From Thozetella sp. PMI_491 (Eukaryota > Ascomycota > Sordariomycetes > Chaetosphaeriales > Chaetosphaeriaceae), in NCBI GenBank assembly GCA_021432635.1, contig MU270028.1:854420-918419 (forward strand): a stretch of 64,000 nucleotides of DNA, given 5' to 3'. Under the pieces are notes generated by a model. The model was not told where the DNA came from. It worked only from the letters and a program-made list of their open reading frames with translations, and did not search any database. Below are positions 43,294 to 55,831 of the stretch, piece after piece. Positions within the stretch are counted from its first letter, which is position 1. Each line of letters starts with the position of its first letter. The position numbers were made by a program, and so were the translations under genes.

Positions 43294-45014
43294 GGATCTC
43301 TTAGGAGATGGGCAAAAGATGCAGGTAGATAGTTAACCAGGCCTGTCTTTGTTTCGGACAATCCGTCTTCTTCGGCCTCTTCTCCGTCACCTAGGGAGCT
43401 TAGAGACACTCGTCCTGCGTATATCAATCCGCTTCTCTCGGCAGCCTCAAATTCGACATGTGACTCGGTGGATATTGGCAGTAGGGCCGGGCCAGTTCCG
43501 ACAATGCATACCATAGCACTGACAATAATATTTCCAGATCTGAACCGGGAGCGCGTTCAAGCGAAATTGAGGAGGCTCGAGGTGCTGCGTCGTTTGGGGG
43601 TCTTACCATGGTCGGCGCCTGCTTCGGGCCTACGCTTCTAGCGAAATGCGCATAAGACTAGGTATGATGCGCAGCCATGCCGGCCAATAATCCCACGGCG
43701 GTGACATCGGCTTTGGGGTATGGAGGCTCCGACATATGCGGTTCCTTTAAGCATGGTATTCGGCTAGAACCAGTCCGCTGTTTAGATACTATCGAGATAG
43801 ACAAGATGGAGAATGTGCACACTTGGGTAGCACGTGGTGTAGCCAGCCAATTATTGCCTTATACCGACATCTGATCGTATTTAACTTGTACAAAACAGGC
43901 GCGTGCATACTCTGAATAGGCTTTGAATCGGACCATAGGCAGAGCGCGTGGCCAAAACTGACTCGTACATGACCTCGGATTTGCTAATTATTTCCTCTTG
44001 TCCGGTGCAGATGGAATTCGGTTGGGATCCAAGGCTTCATGTAATGCTACGTTACCTATGGGATCGCAGCAGTATTTAACCTTCCTTGTCCGGGTTCGAA
44101 TGACACTTCGCTGCATAGGCTTGGGCAAGCTTGTTCGGAGCGCCGCATACTCCCATTTGTAGAGTAGTGGATGGGAAATGGGCATAGAGTTAGGTATGAT
44201 TGACCTCGTGCCCGGATCCTGAATGCATGACCTCGGCGAGCGCCCGCAATTTACGGGGAATAGGGCCCCGTCCCTCGCTGGGGCTTGCCCAATGAAGCCA
44301 CAGTATAATTCTAGGGATGGAACCCTGAGCTGGCGGGGTTTCCTCGAGTTCTCATCGGCCAAATCTAGGGAAAATGGGGTTAGAGGATTGTGGGGGAGGT
44401 GGTAGTCAGAAAGACCGTGTCAGGTAAGCTCAGAGCAGATCTGCGACCACTAAAGTCTCTCCGTTAACACATCTGGTCAATGGCTGTGCAATAATCGTTG
44501 CAATCCAGAGATTGTGGTAGCACAACTTGTATCCTCGAAATTCCATCCTCATGTCAGACATGCGGCCGAAAAGAGTCGATGAAATTGAGTTAAGTGGGCT
44601 TTTGAAGAAGGACTGATCTTTGTCTCTTGTTAGCAGGCTACTCGTCTAGAGTGTTATGCTGGGCTCCGATACTTCCGGCACTTGATTGGTACGGCGACAA
44701 TACGAATGCAGGGGAGGCCTGCACGGTGTTCCCACAACCTGGATTCGGCCGAGCCGTTCTTCGATTAACCGCTGCCTAGACGTGTATCCTACCGTTCTCG
44801 GAAGCCGAGCGCGACCTCGTGGGCGAAGCTGTCACGGTACGGGCACCGCGCCTGGCATGTCGATCAGGAATCGTAACCAGCCCCCGAAGAGGGGTGGCTG
44901 ACAGATGCAAGTGTAAACAAGGTATATATCTATTCGCGCTATGCCTGTTATTAGCCATTTCCTCTCCTGTAGGCCTGCGACAACCATCCTTGTTTCCCTA
45001 GCGCCACGTCTGTC
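43294..45014. other. 1.7-kb intergenic region
   Basis: No gene seen. Short frames on both strands lack motifs. It includes the promoter of the alpha-glucosidase gene at its right end. Confidence 0.4.
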
Positions 45015-47774
45015 ATGGCACTGCTCGCTCGTTTCCTGCTGGCTGCGGCCAGTCTTAGCGCCGGGGTTGTGCTCGCGCAAGACTGCAACTACCAGGCGTC
45101 AAACGTCGTGACGGGCACGAACAGCCTCACGGCTGACCTGAAGCTGACGGGCTCGTGCAGCCAGTACCCCGGCGACAATCAAGGTGCTCTCGTCGACCTT
45201 AAGCTGCTTGTTGAGTACCAGACGGGTATGTTCTGCCCCGCCCGAACCGCTATGCTAGAAAACACTAATACCAAGCCAAAATTGGCTAGATTCCCGTCTC
45301 CATGTCAAAGTATACGATGGAGGTTTGAACATGTACCAAGTGCAGGAATCGGTCCTCCCTCGTCCCACGAACAAGAACCCGTCTTCCTCTCAGCTCAAGT
45401 TCAATATTGTCAACAACCCCTTCTCCTTCTCCGTCGTGCGGGTGAGCAACGGAGAAGTGCTGTTCGATACTTCCGGATCTGCTCTGGTGTACCAGTCTCA
45501 ATACATCCGTCTCCGTACGAAGCTTCCTTCCAGCCCTAATCTATATGGATTCGGCGAGAACTCGGATTCTTTCCGCCTGGAAACAACAGGCTATCACCGC
45601 ACCTTTTGGAATGCCGAGTCTCCTTTCCTGCCGCGAAAGCAGAACCTCTACGGAAGCCACCCCATGTACCTCGATCACCGAGCAGGCCGAGGAACCCATG
45701 GCGTCTTCTTGCTCAATGCCAATGGCATGGATGTCAATATCAATGTAGACAGCGCTGGCCAGCAATACCTGGAGTATAATACCATCGGAGGCGTTCTGGA
45801 CTTTTACTTCTTCGCTGGATCTTCTCCGCTCGAAGTGTCCAGGCAGTATGCCGAGGCAACAGGATATGCTGCCATGGTCCCGTACTGGGCCTTCGGATAC
45901 CATCAATGCAAGTACGGCTATGAGAGCCTGCAGCGTGTGAAAGCGGTCGTTGCAAACTACTCGACCGCCGGGATTCCTCTAGAGGTAATGTGGGGTGACA
46001 TCGATTATATGAACGGTCGACAAGACTTCACGACGGACCCAACGAACTACCCTACCGCAGACTACCGCACCTTTATCAATACACTCCACCAGGCCGGTCA
46101 GAAGTATGTAATGATGCTTGACCCGGGCATCCATCGGGTGTCCAGCTACGGCCCATACAGCCGTGGCACGGCTAGCAGCGTGTTCCTCAAGGCGGCCGGC
46201 GGATCCGACTACCGGGGCAAGCAGTGGGCGGGCGAGGTAGTGTGGCCGGACTGGTTCGCGGCGAATACCCAGAGCTGGTGGACCAACGAGATCCAGTCCT
46301 TCTTTGACCCTACCAACGGCCTCAACATCGATGGGCTCTGGAACGACATGAACGAGGCAAGCAACTTTTGCGGCGACATCAACTGCAACCCTAGCGCGAA
46401 GCGATCTCCATCCAGTAGCACCCAGGATCTTGTGCGCTCTGTGCGCTTCCGCGCTGAAATAGCGGCCCGGGCTACTTGCGATTTCCAGGGCCAGCAGCAG
46501 AAAGGTCTCCCGAGTCGTGACCTGTTCAACCCCCGGTACCGCATCCAGAACCACCTCGGCGACATCAGCGCCTCGACAATATATACCAACATCACTAATG
46601 CCGACTGTTCCGTTCAGTACGATACGCACAACCTCTACGGACTTATGATGGCTACCGCCACCCGCAACGCGCTGCTGACGCGACGGCCTGGGAAGCGGCC
46701 GTTCGTTCTGAGCCGGTCTACGTTTGCCTCTGCTGGCAGTAAGGTATGTTGCACCGGCCTAGCGTGAAACCCCTGTGTTATTTATACATTGATTCTTGAG
46801 CTTGCTCTCTGGCTCTAACCAGGAGCCCGTGAATGCGGCTCTGCGAAGTACTGGTGACTGACCGGTGGTTCTAGATGGCGCATTGGTTTGGTGACAACTA
46901 CTCGGCCTGGGACGACTATCGCTTTTCTATCGCCGAGATGCTCACGTTTACGTCTGTACACAATATGCCCATGGTTGGTTCTGATGTCTGCGGGTTCAAT
47001 GGCAACGTGCAGGAGAAGATGTGCGCGCGGTGGGCCATGCTCGGCGCCTTCCAGCCCTTCTACCGGAACCATGCAGATATCTCGGCGCCCGCGCAGGAGT
47101 TTTACCTGTTTCCGCTCGTGACTGACGCCGCGAAGAAGGCCATCGCGGCGCGCTACAAGCTTCTTGACTACATCTACCTATCTCTCCGCCGCGCCAGCGA
47201 TGACGGCACCCCCATCGCGTCCCCCCTGTTCTTCAAGTATCCCAACGATGCCAACACGTTCGGTATCCAGTACCAGTGGTTCCTCGGCGACGCGCTGCTC
47301 GTCTCCCCAGTCCACGATGATGACTCCCAGTCGGTGACCTTCTACCTTCCGGACGACATCTTTTACGACTTCTGGACCCTCGCGGCCGTCCGTGGTACCG
47401 GCGCCAACGTTACTCTCAACAACGTTGCCTTCACCGATATTCCAGTGCACTACCGCGGCGGCACCATCGTAGCGATGCGCTCCGACTCTGCCATGACCAC
47501 CGCGGAGGTGAGGAAGAAGAATTTCACCGTCGTGATTCCCGTCGGACTGGATGGCAAGGCCAAGGGAAGTCTGTATCTTGACGATGGCGAAACCATCAAC
47601 GGCGCGTATTCGGATATCCAGCTGGAGTGGGACGGCACCACGTTTAAGACCGACGGTGTGTTCGGGCTCCAGACAAACTTGGTCATCGAGAAAGTAATTC
47701 TCGTGACCCAGCAAGGTTCCAAAACCCAAACGGGCTCCTGGACCTTGAACTCCAAGGTATCGTTCACGATTTGA
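45015..47774 (+). CDS. Secreted GH31 alpha-glucosidase
   Basis: Three exons (45015-45225, 45290-46743, 46875-47774) encode 854 residues. The signal peptide is MALLARFLLAAASLSAGVVLAQ. GH31 landmarks: LYGFGENSDSFRL, VPYWAFGYHQCKYGYESL, IPLEVMWGDIDYMNGRQDFTTD, catalytic nucleophile Asp423 in GLWNDMNEASNF, RPFVLSRSTFASAG, then GDNYSAWDDYRFSIAEML and acid/base Asp592 in VGSDVCGFNG, and HADISAPAQEFY. An irregular region of about 70 residues after the nucleophile (NCNPSAKRSPSSS to GLPSRDLFNPRYRI) is where fungal maltases usually vary. The enzyme hydrolyses terminal alpha-1,4-glucosides of maltose, oligosaccharides or starch outside the cell. Both splices preserve frame. Confidence 0.94.
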
Positions 47775-48843
47775 TAAGGTTCCTGGCCCGGAGCAGTCCG
47801 CATTTTTGCGGGCTCATCAAGCCCCAGGGCAAGAGGCTACAGAACTTATCTTTGTTCAAAAAGCTCACGTACATAGCTTAACAAGTACATCCCTTTCTTC
47901 TTTGAAATGCCATTTCAAAGCTCATTTAGTTGCCACTTGCCGTCCTCCGATTGCTGCTGCGTGATCTGTGTAAGCAGTGGCGGGCTTGAGTTCGCCGCTG
48001 TTACCGTGCATGTCGACGGGTCGCCGAACCTTGTGTGGCAAGGAACTAGTAGATGGTTCTCCGAAACGATTTAAAGTCTTTCGGAATGCGACCGGTACGC
48101 GAGTGGCAACTTTTTTCAAATTCGCGCGAACTCGGGCATTGTTTGTCCCAACGCCTTATAATGATGTGTACAGGCATCTGGCTGGTTTATGGTCGCAGGT
48201 CCCCAATGCGTTCAAGGATAGAGGCAGCACGTCACTCTAATACACGAAACCGAGGAATGGGAAAGAAGCACTGTTCACCTGTTAGCAAAAGCGCTGCTGA
48301 TCTGTCCGCAGAAACTTTGTTCAAAATTGCAAGCAGAAGTGCCGATCCCTGCTTCGGCTCGCGGGGTGAGTTGCACCTTGCCACCCCGGCTGACCAGTTG
48401 CTTATTCTGCATGTCTTGCAGCTGCCCGGGATGCACGTCCCGGTACAACTGTACTGCGCCGTATACCCAAGACACGACAATGTTTGGACGCTCAAGGTGA
48501 TTGCCTGCCAATCCAATTGGCCTCAAAAGGTGCAGGCTCGGCATTGATTTGGCGGATATGTGGTGCTGACTGCATTTCTCAGTGTGTTCGTTCAGCGCCT
48601 CCGCCGTTGGTTTTGGTTCCTGGGGAAAGAGACGCGATGCAAGATAAGGTAGGGCAGATAGGTAAGGTAATCATGACATGGCCCGTGCCGCTCGGCTCGG
48701 GCCAGAGCGATGCAACGGGTAATCGCTTGAGTTTAGCATCATGGAAGTAGCTGCGCATCCTTCTATCTACGCTTGATATGCTCCTACACTCGATTCTATT
48801 TCTTTTCCTATCCGCACAGCCCCAACCCCCGCTGAACCGTGAA
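47775..48843. other. Convergent intergenic region, 1.1 kb
   Basis: Between the 3' ends of the alpha-glucosidase and monooxygenase genes. Frames at 47977-48750 show no motifs and overlap on both strands. No gene called. Confidence 0.4.
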
Positions 48844-50499
48844 TCAGGGGTAGGCACCACGCCCCGGAGGAGTCTGGAAAAACGTGTCGGACAGTTCGAA
48901 CGAGGGTTCCGTCTCTCGGAGGTGGTTGAGGGAGTCTTGGACGACGTCGTAGCCAAAGTTGTAGTCGAAGAACTGCTCGGGATTTTCTGCGGCTAGGGTT
49001 AGAGCGTCGCCTAATGCGCGATCGGGGGAGCACGGCGAAAGAGGTAACTTACTGGGGACTTTCTCGATGGGCATGAATCTCGAGGCATCCTTCTGGATGA
49101 GCTCTGGCTCGTCCTGGCCGGCATTGCTGAAGATCTGGATCAAGCTAGCCCGGTTCCTGCGGATCTTCTCGTAGAGCTTAAGCCTCTCTGCGGCAGTTTC
49201 TTTTGTAGCACCACTCAGCACGATGCCTAGAACAACGCCATCTTCGATGCCTTGCGCGCCGCCTTGGCCCTGGTCTGTGCAACAGATTAGAAGTTGATCG
49301 CGATGAAAGACTGGTGGACTAACGCGGAAGCATGGGGTGTGCAGCATCGCCCGCCAGGGCCATGTTGCCCTTCGTCCAGCTTGGAATAGGAGGGCGGAAG
49401 AGGAGTGCCCATTGCTTCACCTCCGTGGATTTGCTGAAAACTATCAGTTCTCGGAATGCATGGCCTCTAGGGAAGGGCCTATATACCTCAGGACGGCGAG
49501 AAGTTTAGGGTGGACATCGGAGTACTTCTCCAACAGCTTGGACTTGTCGACCGATGCCTGCCAGTCTGCGAAGAATCTTTTAGCACTCTATCTTTTCGCG
49601 AGAAGTGTAAATGCCTTACCCTCTTTCTTCATCATGGAGACATCATCCTGGTGGAAGATAGCGACGAAGTTATGCTCCTCATTGCTGGAATCCAGTCAGT
49701 GCAATGCACAAAGAATTTACGACATGCCAAGGGCGTCTAGTACTTTCGGCAGGGGTAGGAGACAATTCTCTTCAGGTCGCCAACAAAGAACTTCATACGC
49801 CCGTCATCGTCTTCGGTCCAGAACTTCGTCTCTGGATCCGCTTCGATGGCGGCAGTGGGAATGAGGAACCGATAGCAGAAGTTGTACAAGTCCTTGGACG
49901 GCTCTGGGGGGTTGGATCTGCCGAGGATGGACTCGACTGCGATGGTATGGATGCCATCGGCAGCAATTACCACGTCGCCATGGATGGTTTCGCCACCCTT
50001 GACCGTAATCGATGGCTCGTCTGCATTCTATAAATAACAAGTCAGGACGATTGCTCGCTGCGCAATTAGCAATGGGCAGGACACCGACATAGGCGACGAC
50101 CTCGGACTTCAAGACGACTGTAGCAGGGGTTCCGGGGCCAGTTGGCTCTGTGGCGAGGCGCTTAAGCTCCTCGTGAAGGTCGACGCGGTGGGCGAAATAC
50201 CACGGAGCGCCAGATTTCAATGGAATCTCTGACTCAGTTGTCCCGACGTGGAACCGGTCCAGGGTGTCCGCCTTCGCACGGAAGCTAGACTTCACAGTAA
50301 CGAACTTGGCGCCCACGGGGTCTAGACCCCACGCCAGGAGAGCTCGGGACGCATTGGGCGGCACATGGATGGCCGCGCCGACTTCATTGTTCAGCGCCGA
50401 TCGCTCATAGACATACACGACATGGCCTGCACGACGCAACGCAACTGCGGCCGAGAAGCCGGCGATGCCTCCACCGGCGATCAGAACCTTGAGTGCCAT
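48844..50499 (-). CDS. FAD-dependent monooxygenase (salicylate hydroxylase-like)
   Basis: Seven exons (50499-50089, 50027-49744, 49684-49620, 49565-49487, 49433-49324, 49274-49053, 48986-48844) give 437 residues. The FAD Rossmann motif LIAGGGIAGFSAAVALRRAGHVVYVYER starts at residue 5. GDVVIAADGIHT is the DG motif that contacts FAD and NAD(P)H. [27 protein letters not shown] is the second FAD motif, and it is reconstituted exactly across the fifth intron. YPCRNNEEHNFVAIFHQDD joins across the second. The first donor (GTCGGT) is unusual. The group hydroxylates aromatic or polyketide rings with NAD(P)H and O2. It is divergent from a TRI12-type exporter over 1.2 kb, so a linked small-molecule role is plausible. 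Confidence 0.9.
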
Positions 50500-51702
50500 G
50501 GTACTGGGTGCTTCTGGAATTCTTCTCCTTTCGGTACCACCGGGTCTGAGAGCGGAGGAAAGGGCAGGAATAGCAATGAAATTGTTGGTCAGGAGAGCGC
50601 AGGGTCGGGAAATGCAGAGTTGTGCGGGCATTGTCCGAGCAATCAGAGCGCGGAGATATGTACATAGTACAGCTATGAGAACCTTGGCAGCTGCGCGGCC
50701 GCCACGGCGCCTCCCGGCTGTCGCATTTTCTCCTCGCGCAGCAACCGGTAGGGGGCCTGAGTCAGTCTTTGGTCTTGTTGGTGAACAAATTCCAACGGCG
50801 CAACCTCCCCGTTCGGGGCAGCGAAGGCGCTGGCCTGGTTGGTAGGCACTCGATAGAGGGGACGCCAGCGTGGTACCGTACGTTGTGGTGGAGCATAGTG
50901 ACCGGGTTTGCCCAGGGACCAAATCGGGGGTTGACGCGGCTACAACCGCGGCCATTCCCTGGAAGCTAGCGAACTGTTCCCCGCCCCCCTGCCAATTTGT
51001 AAGATATCGTAAGGAAAACAAACAGGGAGCAGGGGCCTCAAGGAATCTACGGTGGAGCACCCCCACGAAGCCTACACGCTATCACTGCCGCACCCAATAG
51101 CCTACTCCCCGGGTCGCTCCCCCGCCGGGTGGACCGCAAGCGATGAGCAAGAAAATCAGGGCCCCCCTCCCCCTTTACGGCCCCCCAGGGTCCCCTACAC
51201 AGTAGGGTCTCTTCGTACCCCTTCGAACACACATGCAGCCACAATACCACCATACGGCGGGCCAAGACCAGGGCCATGGTTCAGCAACTCGTCACACACA
51301 TTAGCCCCTTAGTCGACCCTGCAACCCCGGCCACCAGGACCACCAGAGGACCCCAGCTCAAAAGTCTGCAATCGTCGGGGACCCATCTAATACATACGAT
51401 GCTACTGCAGCAAGGCCAAACACCCAATCCAACCCCGTCCACGCTGGTGGACCTGGCGTGGCCGGTATGTCGTGACCACCTACCTATACGTCGCGGGCCC
51501 CCGAGATCCGGTTCCTCGTGGCTACCGGTGTTCGCTGCAGTCCCTTCTTCCACGTTCGTTAGATCCCAGCGCTCGGTCATACCCCGAGATTCCAGCTGAA
51601 CGGTTCATCACATTTTCACCTTTCTTCTCCCGCCCCCCTCTTTTCCTCCACTGTCTGTGTGCGTGTGTGTGCTACACCCCTCTATCTGCAAACAACATTA
51701 AT
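50500..51702. promoter_or_regulatory. Divergent promoter, FAD monooxygenase / TRI12-type exporter
   Basis: This GC-rich 1.2-kb region lies between two starts. A TGAGTCA bZIP-type site lies at 50758-50764. A CT-rich tract at about 51600-51660, followed by CAACATTAAT just before the exporter ATG, is typical of fungal core promoters. Open frames through this region are products of high GC. Confidence 0.4.
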
Positions 51703-53698
51703 ATGGACGCAACGAAGGAGCCTGCGGTGACGCAGGAGACGGTCACACAAGAGAAGGTCGAGCCGATCAACCCAGCTTCTCAGGATGCAGCGGTCCCTAA
51801 GCCTTCCACCGCGGCCTCGTCTGAGGAAGGCGGCAACAACAATCCGAAGGAGTCGATCGAAGATCCTCAGGAGCCTGTGCCTCACCTCCACGCAAAGACC
51901 TTCCTCACTGTCTTCTCCGTGTGCTTCATCTACTTCGCGCAGCTGATCAATGTCGTCGGTGCCGGTGCTGTAAGTCACGCCTTCATAGAACCATCTTGGA
52001 TTTCGTTGTAGCTTCCAGAGGTAGAAGGAACTAACAAATGTGGCATTAGCAAACCCAAAACATTGTCGCCGTCCTCGGCGGATCGACCGACAGCGTGTGG
52101 CTGACGTCGACCATCGCCATCTTGACCTCGGTCCTCGCGCCCGTCATGTCTCAGGCAGCCGACTACTGGGGTCGCCGCTGGTTCCTGATCGTCTTGACTT
52201 TCTGCGGCTTCATCGGCTCTATCGTGGTAGCCCGTGCCACCTCGAGCGGCATGGCCATTGCTGGCTTCACGATCACCGGTATCTCGTACGGCGCCCAGTC
52301 TCTCCTCCACGCCGTGGCTTCTGAAGTCCTGCCGCGTCGGTATCGCCCCTGGGGCCAGGCCGTCATGAACTTCTCCGCGGCCATGGGCGGCCTTGTTGGT
52401 CTGCTGGTTGGTGGCGCCCTGACCAGGAACGGCTACGCTGAGGGCTTCCGCAACTACTGGTACATGTCGACAGCTGTCTACTTCGTGGCTACGATCCTCG
52501 CGTCTGTGCTGTACAACCCGCCCAAGACCGACAAGCAGCTCAACCTCAGCAACGGCGAGAAACTCGCCAAGCTCGACTGGGTCGGATACCTCCTGTTCAG
52601 CGCCGGCCTGGTACTCTTTTGCATGGGTCTGTCGTGGTCGCAAAACCCGTATGAGTGGTCTGACCCTCACACATCCGCCACCTTTGCTGTCGGTCTTGCT
52701 CTGATCATCGCTCTGATCGTCTACGAGACGCTCGTCAAGAAGGATGGAATGCTGCACCACGGTCTGTTTACCAACCCCACCAACCGTCGCAACTTCCCCA
52801 TTGCTCTCCTGGCCGTGTTCGTTGAGGGTTTGGTCTTCTTCGCCGCCAACAACTACTTTGCCTTTGAGATGGGTGTTCTCTTTGAGACCGACTCCCTCCG
52901 CACTGGCCTGAGGTACGGTGTGACCATGATTGTCTACGGCCTCAGCGCTGTTGTTGCCGGCCTGTACTGCTCCACCACCAAGAACGTTCGCTGGCCCACT
53001 GTCGTGGCCTTTGTCTCCATGATTATCTTCTTTGTTCTCATGGCGACCTCGAACACAGGGAGCTCGCAGAACGTGTGGGGATATGCCGTCTTCCTCGGTA
53101 TCGGCCTTGGTGTCTGCCTCTGCGCCCTGGTCACCGTGGCCCAGCTTTCCACGCCGCCTGAGCTCATTGCCACCACGAGCGGTCTGATGATCGGAATGAG
53201 GTCTCTCGGCGGCTCGATCGGTCTGGCAATTTGTAAGTTTTGACACTTTCGTCCATGGTGGAAGCGGAGATGCTAATCTGGATTGCTAGACAACGCTATC
53301 TTTGCCGGTGAGCTGAACAAGCACCTCGGTTCTAACATTGCCGAGGCTGTGCTACCGCTAGGCCTCCCCGCCACTTCTCTCGGTGACTTCATCACGGCCC
53401 TCGCTGCGCAGAACAGTGCTGCCCTCATGCAGGTCCCCGGTGTTTCTCTCGAGATCATCCAGGCGGGCGCTGGCGCGCTCCTCAACACCTACGCCGTTGC
53501 TTTCCGATGGGTATGGACCGCTGCTGGAGCGTTTACAGTTATTGCCGCAATTGGTACGTTAGCCCTTGAAGTTCCGTCCACTGAATTTTGGCGTTAACAC
53601 ATTTGACAGCTGCCCTGTTCCTGATCGACCCGAAGAAGGAATTCAACATGCATATTGATGCCCCTGCTGAGAAGGACGAGGACCTCTATAGCAAGTAG
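51703..53698 (+). CDS. MFS exporter, TRI12/siderophore-transporter type
   Basis: Four exons (51703-51969, 52050-53232, 53290-53553, 53610-53698) encode 600 residues. A 65-residue acidic N-terminus precedes LHAKTFLTVFSVCFIYFAQLINVVGAGA and QNIVAVLGGSTDSVWLTSTIAILTSVLAPVMSQAADYWGRRWF, the MFS motif-A region. GISYGAQSLLHAVASEVLPRRYRPWGQAVMNFSAAMGG and GLMIGMRSLGGSIGLAIYNAIFAGEL are typical of the TRI12 fungal efflux family with 14 membrane segments. The tail ends EKDEDLYSK. Likely a proton-driven exporter of a small molecule or toxin, or a siderophore carrier. Its divergent pairing with a flavin monooxygenase favours export of an oxidised metabolite. Confidence 0.94.
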
Positions 53699-55831
53699 AG
53701 CCAGAAAAGGCGTTTTTCCCTGGGGGGTTTCGGTGATTACAGGCGGATACCCGGCGACGACAGGCGTAGTTTTATTATTTCGGAGATATAGAACCTACTG
53801 TAGAACTATCTAATAAGCCAGATTGTCACCACCCCCCACCCTCCCTCCTTTCCCCCCCGGGAGAGCCTGCACTTCATGGTAAATAAATACCACGAGGCTT
53901 GACAATAGATTATGCACGGCCATAGGTCTAGCTCCTCTTGTACAGCTGCATTCCACCGCCCGGTCTGCGCTCATGGACTCGCGGCCCCCCCACATGAGCT
54001 GGAGGCCCGAAGCGGCCTTCGTCTCCCGGATTTGGAATGTGCGTAGAGAACTTCTGCTCGGGAGGCGGAAGCCGAAGAAAACGTTTCACCCCTCAGGAGC
54101 AGAGAGCCCGCCAAGAAAACAGGAATCCTCCAATTCTCCGACAAGCTACAGCTGCAAGGGGCGCTGTACGAGCCTCAGCATCGTAGTAACGTAGGCACGG
54201 TAGGCACAGTAGTACTGAGCCATGGTACGCACTAGTGGCCAGAGAGGTGGCGTGTTGACCTGGGAAGCCAACGGAAGTGCATCTGCCCTTTTTCCGGGCA
54301 GAGGCAAGGATTTGCGCAACCCATGAAGCCCGATTGATTTTTTTTTAATATATATAGATGTCCCAGGCAGGACCCTGCGTACAATATCTATCGCGGTCTC
54401 CTCCCCGGCCCCTGGCATTATCACGTTAGGTTATGAAGGGGAACCTGGTAGTGGTGAAAACCTAGGAACAGCAGGCGACCTGTACATGGTGGTCATTAAT
54501 CCGAACGCCCTTCCCCGTCTGTGTTGTAAGATTGCTTCTTCTTCTTCGCTTCGATGCAAGATCCTTGAAGCGAAAGGCTCTCGCGATCTTCCGAAGAGGG
54601 AGAGTCCCGATCAGCGTACCATTCTGCGCCACGGGCGTGCTCCTTTTGGGGACTGAGCCAGTGCTGATATGAGTGGGGCGGCTTCTGGGGCTTAACGTAA
54701 CCCTTCCTCAATCAGCACCAGTTCGCGAAGCCAATTAACGGAGCCAAATAGACCGCCTGCCCTTGTCCCTCAATTGAGCCAACTCTCCATCTAATTATTT
54801 AGTAATACGCAGCAGCCCCTTGTCTGTTCGTAAAATACACCGGCAGGGATATCTTTACGCATGGTCAAGAGAATAGAGAGAGGACGCCTGCAGCACTCTT
54901 GCGACGAGTCACTGGACGATACACATATGCCGCATTCTTCAACTAGCTAGCTTCACTCTTCCATGTCGGGGCAAGGGGGAAGACGAGAGCACGCGGCCTC
55001 AGACGCAGTCTCCATAATCTTCTACCCTAGTCGTTGTTCTTTTTTTTACTCGTTATTTTTTTATTCCCCCAATCCATGCCAGTATCTGATCGCACCCCGC
55101 GATGGGGGACCTAAGAAAAAAAAATTCCCAAAGCCCCCCACACAGACGGGCCACACAGACGGGGAAGAAAAAAAAAAACGGCCCGCCGGCGGAAGGCTTC
55201 GGGGAGTGGAAAGTTGGCACGGCTAGTGCTGGATCCCTTTATTAGCGGCCGGCAGTTATCCAAGGAGGGTGGAGGGAGGTGTCCAGGGTGGAAATGGCTA
55301 CGCCACCAATCCCCCCCTCATCCTTGCGCCAAACCCTGTCGTCTAGTGGGTCTTCTTTGGCTCAGGGACAAGGCAACGCGAAACTTGCAATGCAACTCGA
55401 GTCAAGAAGTGCCCAGGTGTAAGTTGCGTGCTCCCTACGCCCACGTACGATATCCCCGCCGGGGGCCGCCGACCCGGGTCTCGGTGGCTTGGTTAGAAGA
55501 CCAAGCTAACGAGTGCAGATGCATGAAAAAATGCTGCTATGTGCCAGGATTGCGCGTGAAGCATGTCCGCTGCTCGGTTGCGTGAGCTAGGTGGAACGCC
55601 TCCAGAGCAGTGTGTCCCTGGGACCTGCGTCAGCGCTGAAGGATATATCCCACAACTTGAGCCCACTTTATCGTGGCAAGGAGTGAGACTGATGCCGCAC
55701 CGCTCTTTCACCACTCGCCCAACTCGCCTAGATACCTTCTCGTGACGGTATCGACCCTCGCAGCAACCCGCGGGTGCTCACGCTCTCTTGCAATCACTCT
55801 CCTTTCTTGCAGCCCGCAGGTGCCGGCCGCA
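53699..55831. other. 2.1-kb intergenic region
   Basis: No gene supported. It is rich in homopolymer tracts (T near 54339-54347, A near 55114-55124 and 55167-55178) and contains one short tandem duplication, listed separately. Confidence 0.4.
55138..55163. repeat. Tandem duplication of a 13-bp unit (CCACACAGACGGG x2)
   Basis: Two perfect adjacent copies lie at 55138-55150 and 55151-55163, flanked by A-tracts. It looks like replication slippage. No function is suggested. Confidence 0.7.

Noticed and set aside
45979-46629. Minus-strand open frame inside the alpha-glucosidase gene
   Set aside because: Antisense shadow of a strongly supported GH31 exon.
49320-49745. Multiple stops in the middle of the FAD monooxygenase suggesting decay
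   Set aside because: All stops fall in introns with GT-AG ends, and splicing rebuilds the conserved [15 protein letters not shown] and YPCRNNEEHNF motifs.
51975-53246. Long open frame (423 codons) on the minus strand
   Set aside because: It is antisense to the TRI12-type exporter and its His/Asp/Gly-rich composition is the reverse-complement shadow of GC-biased codons. No motif.
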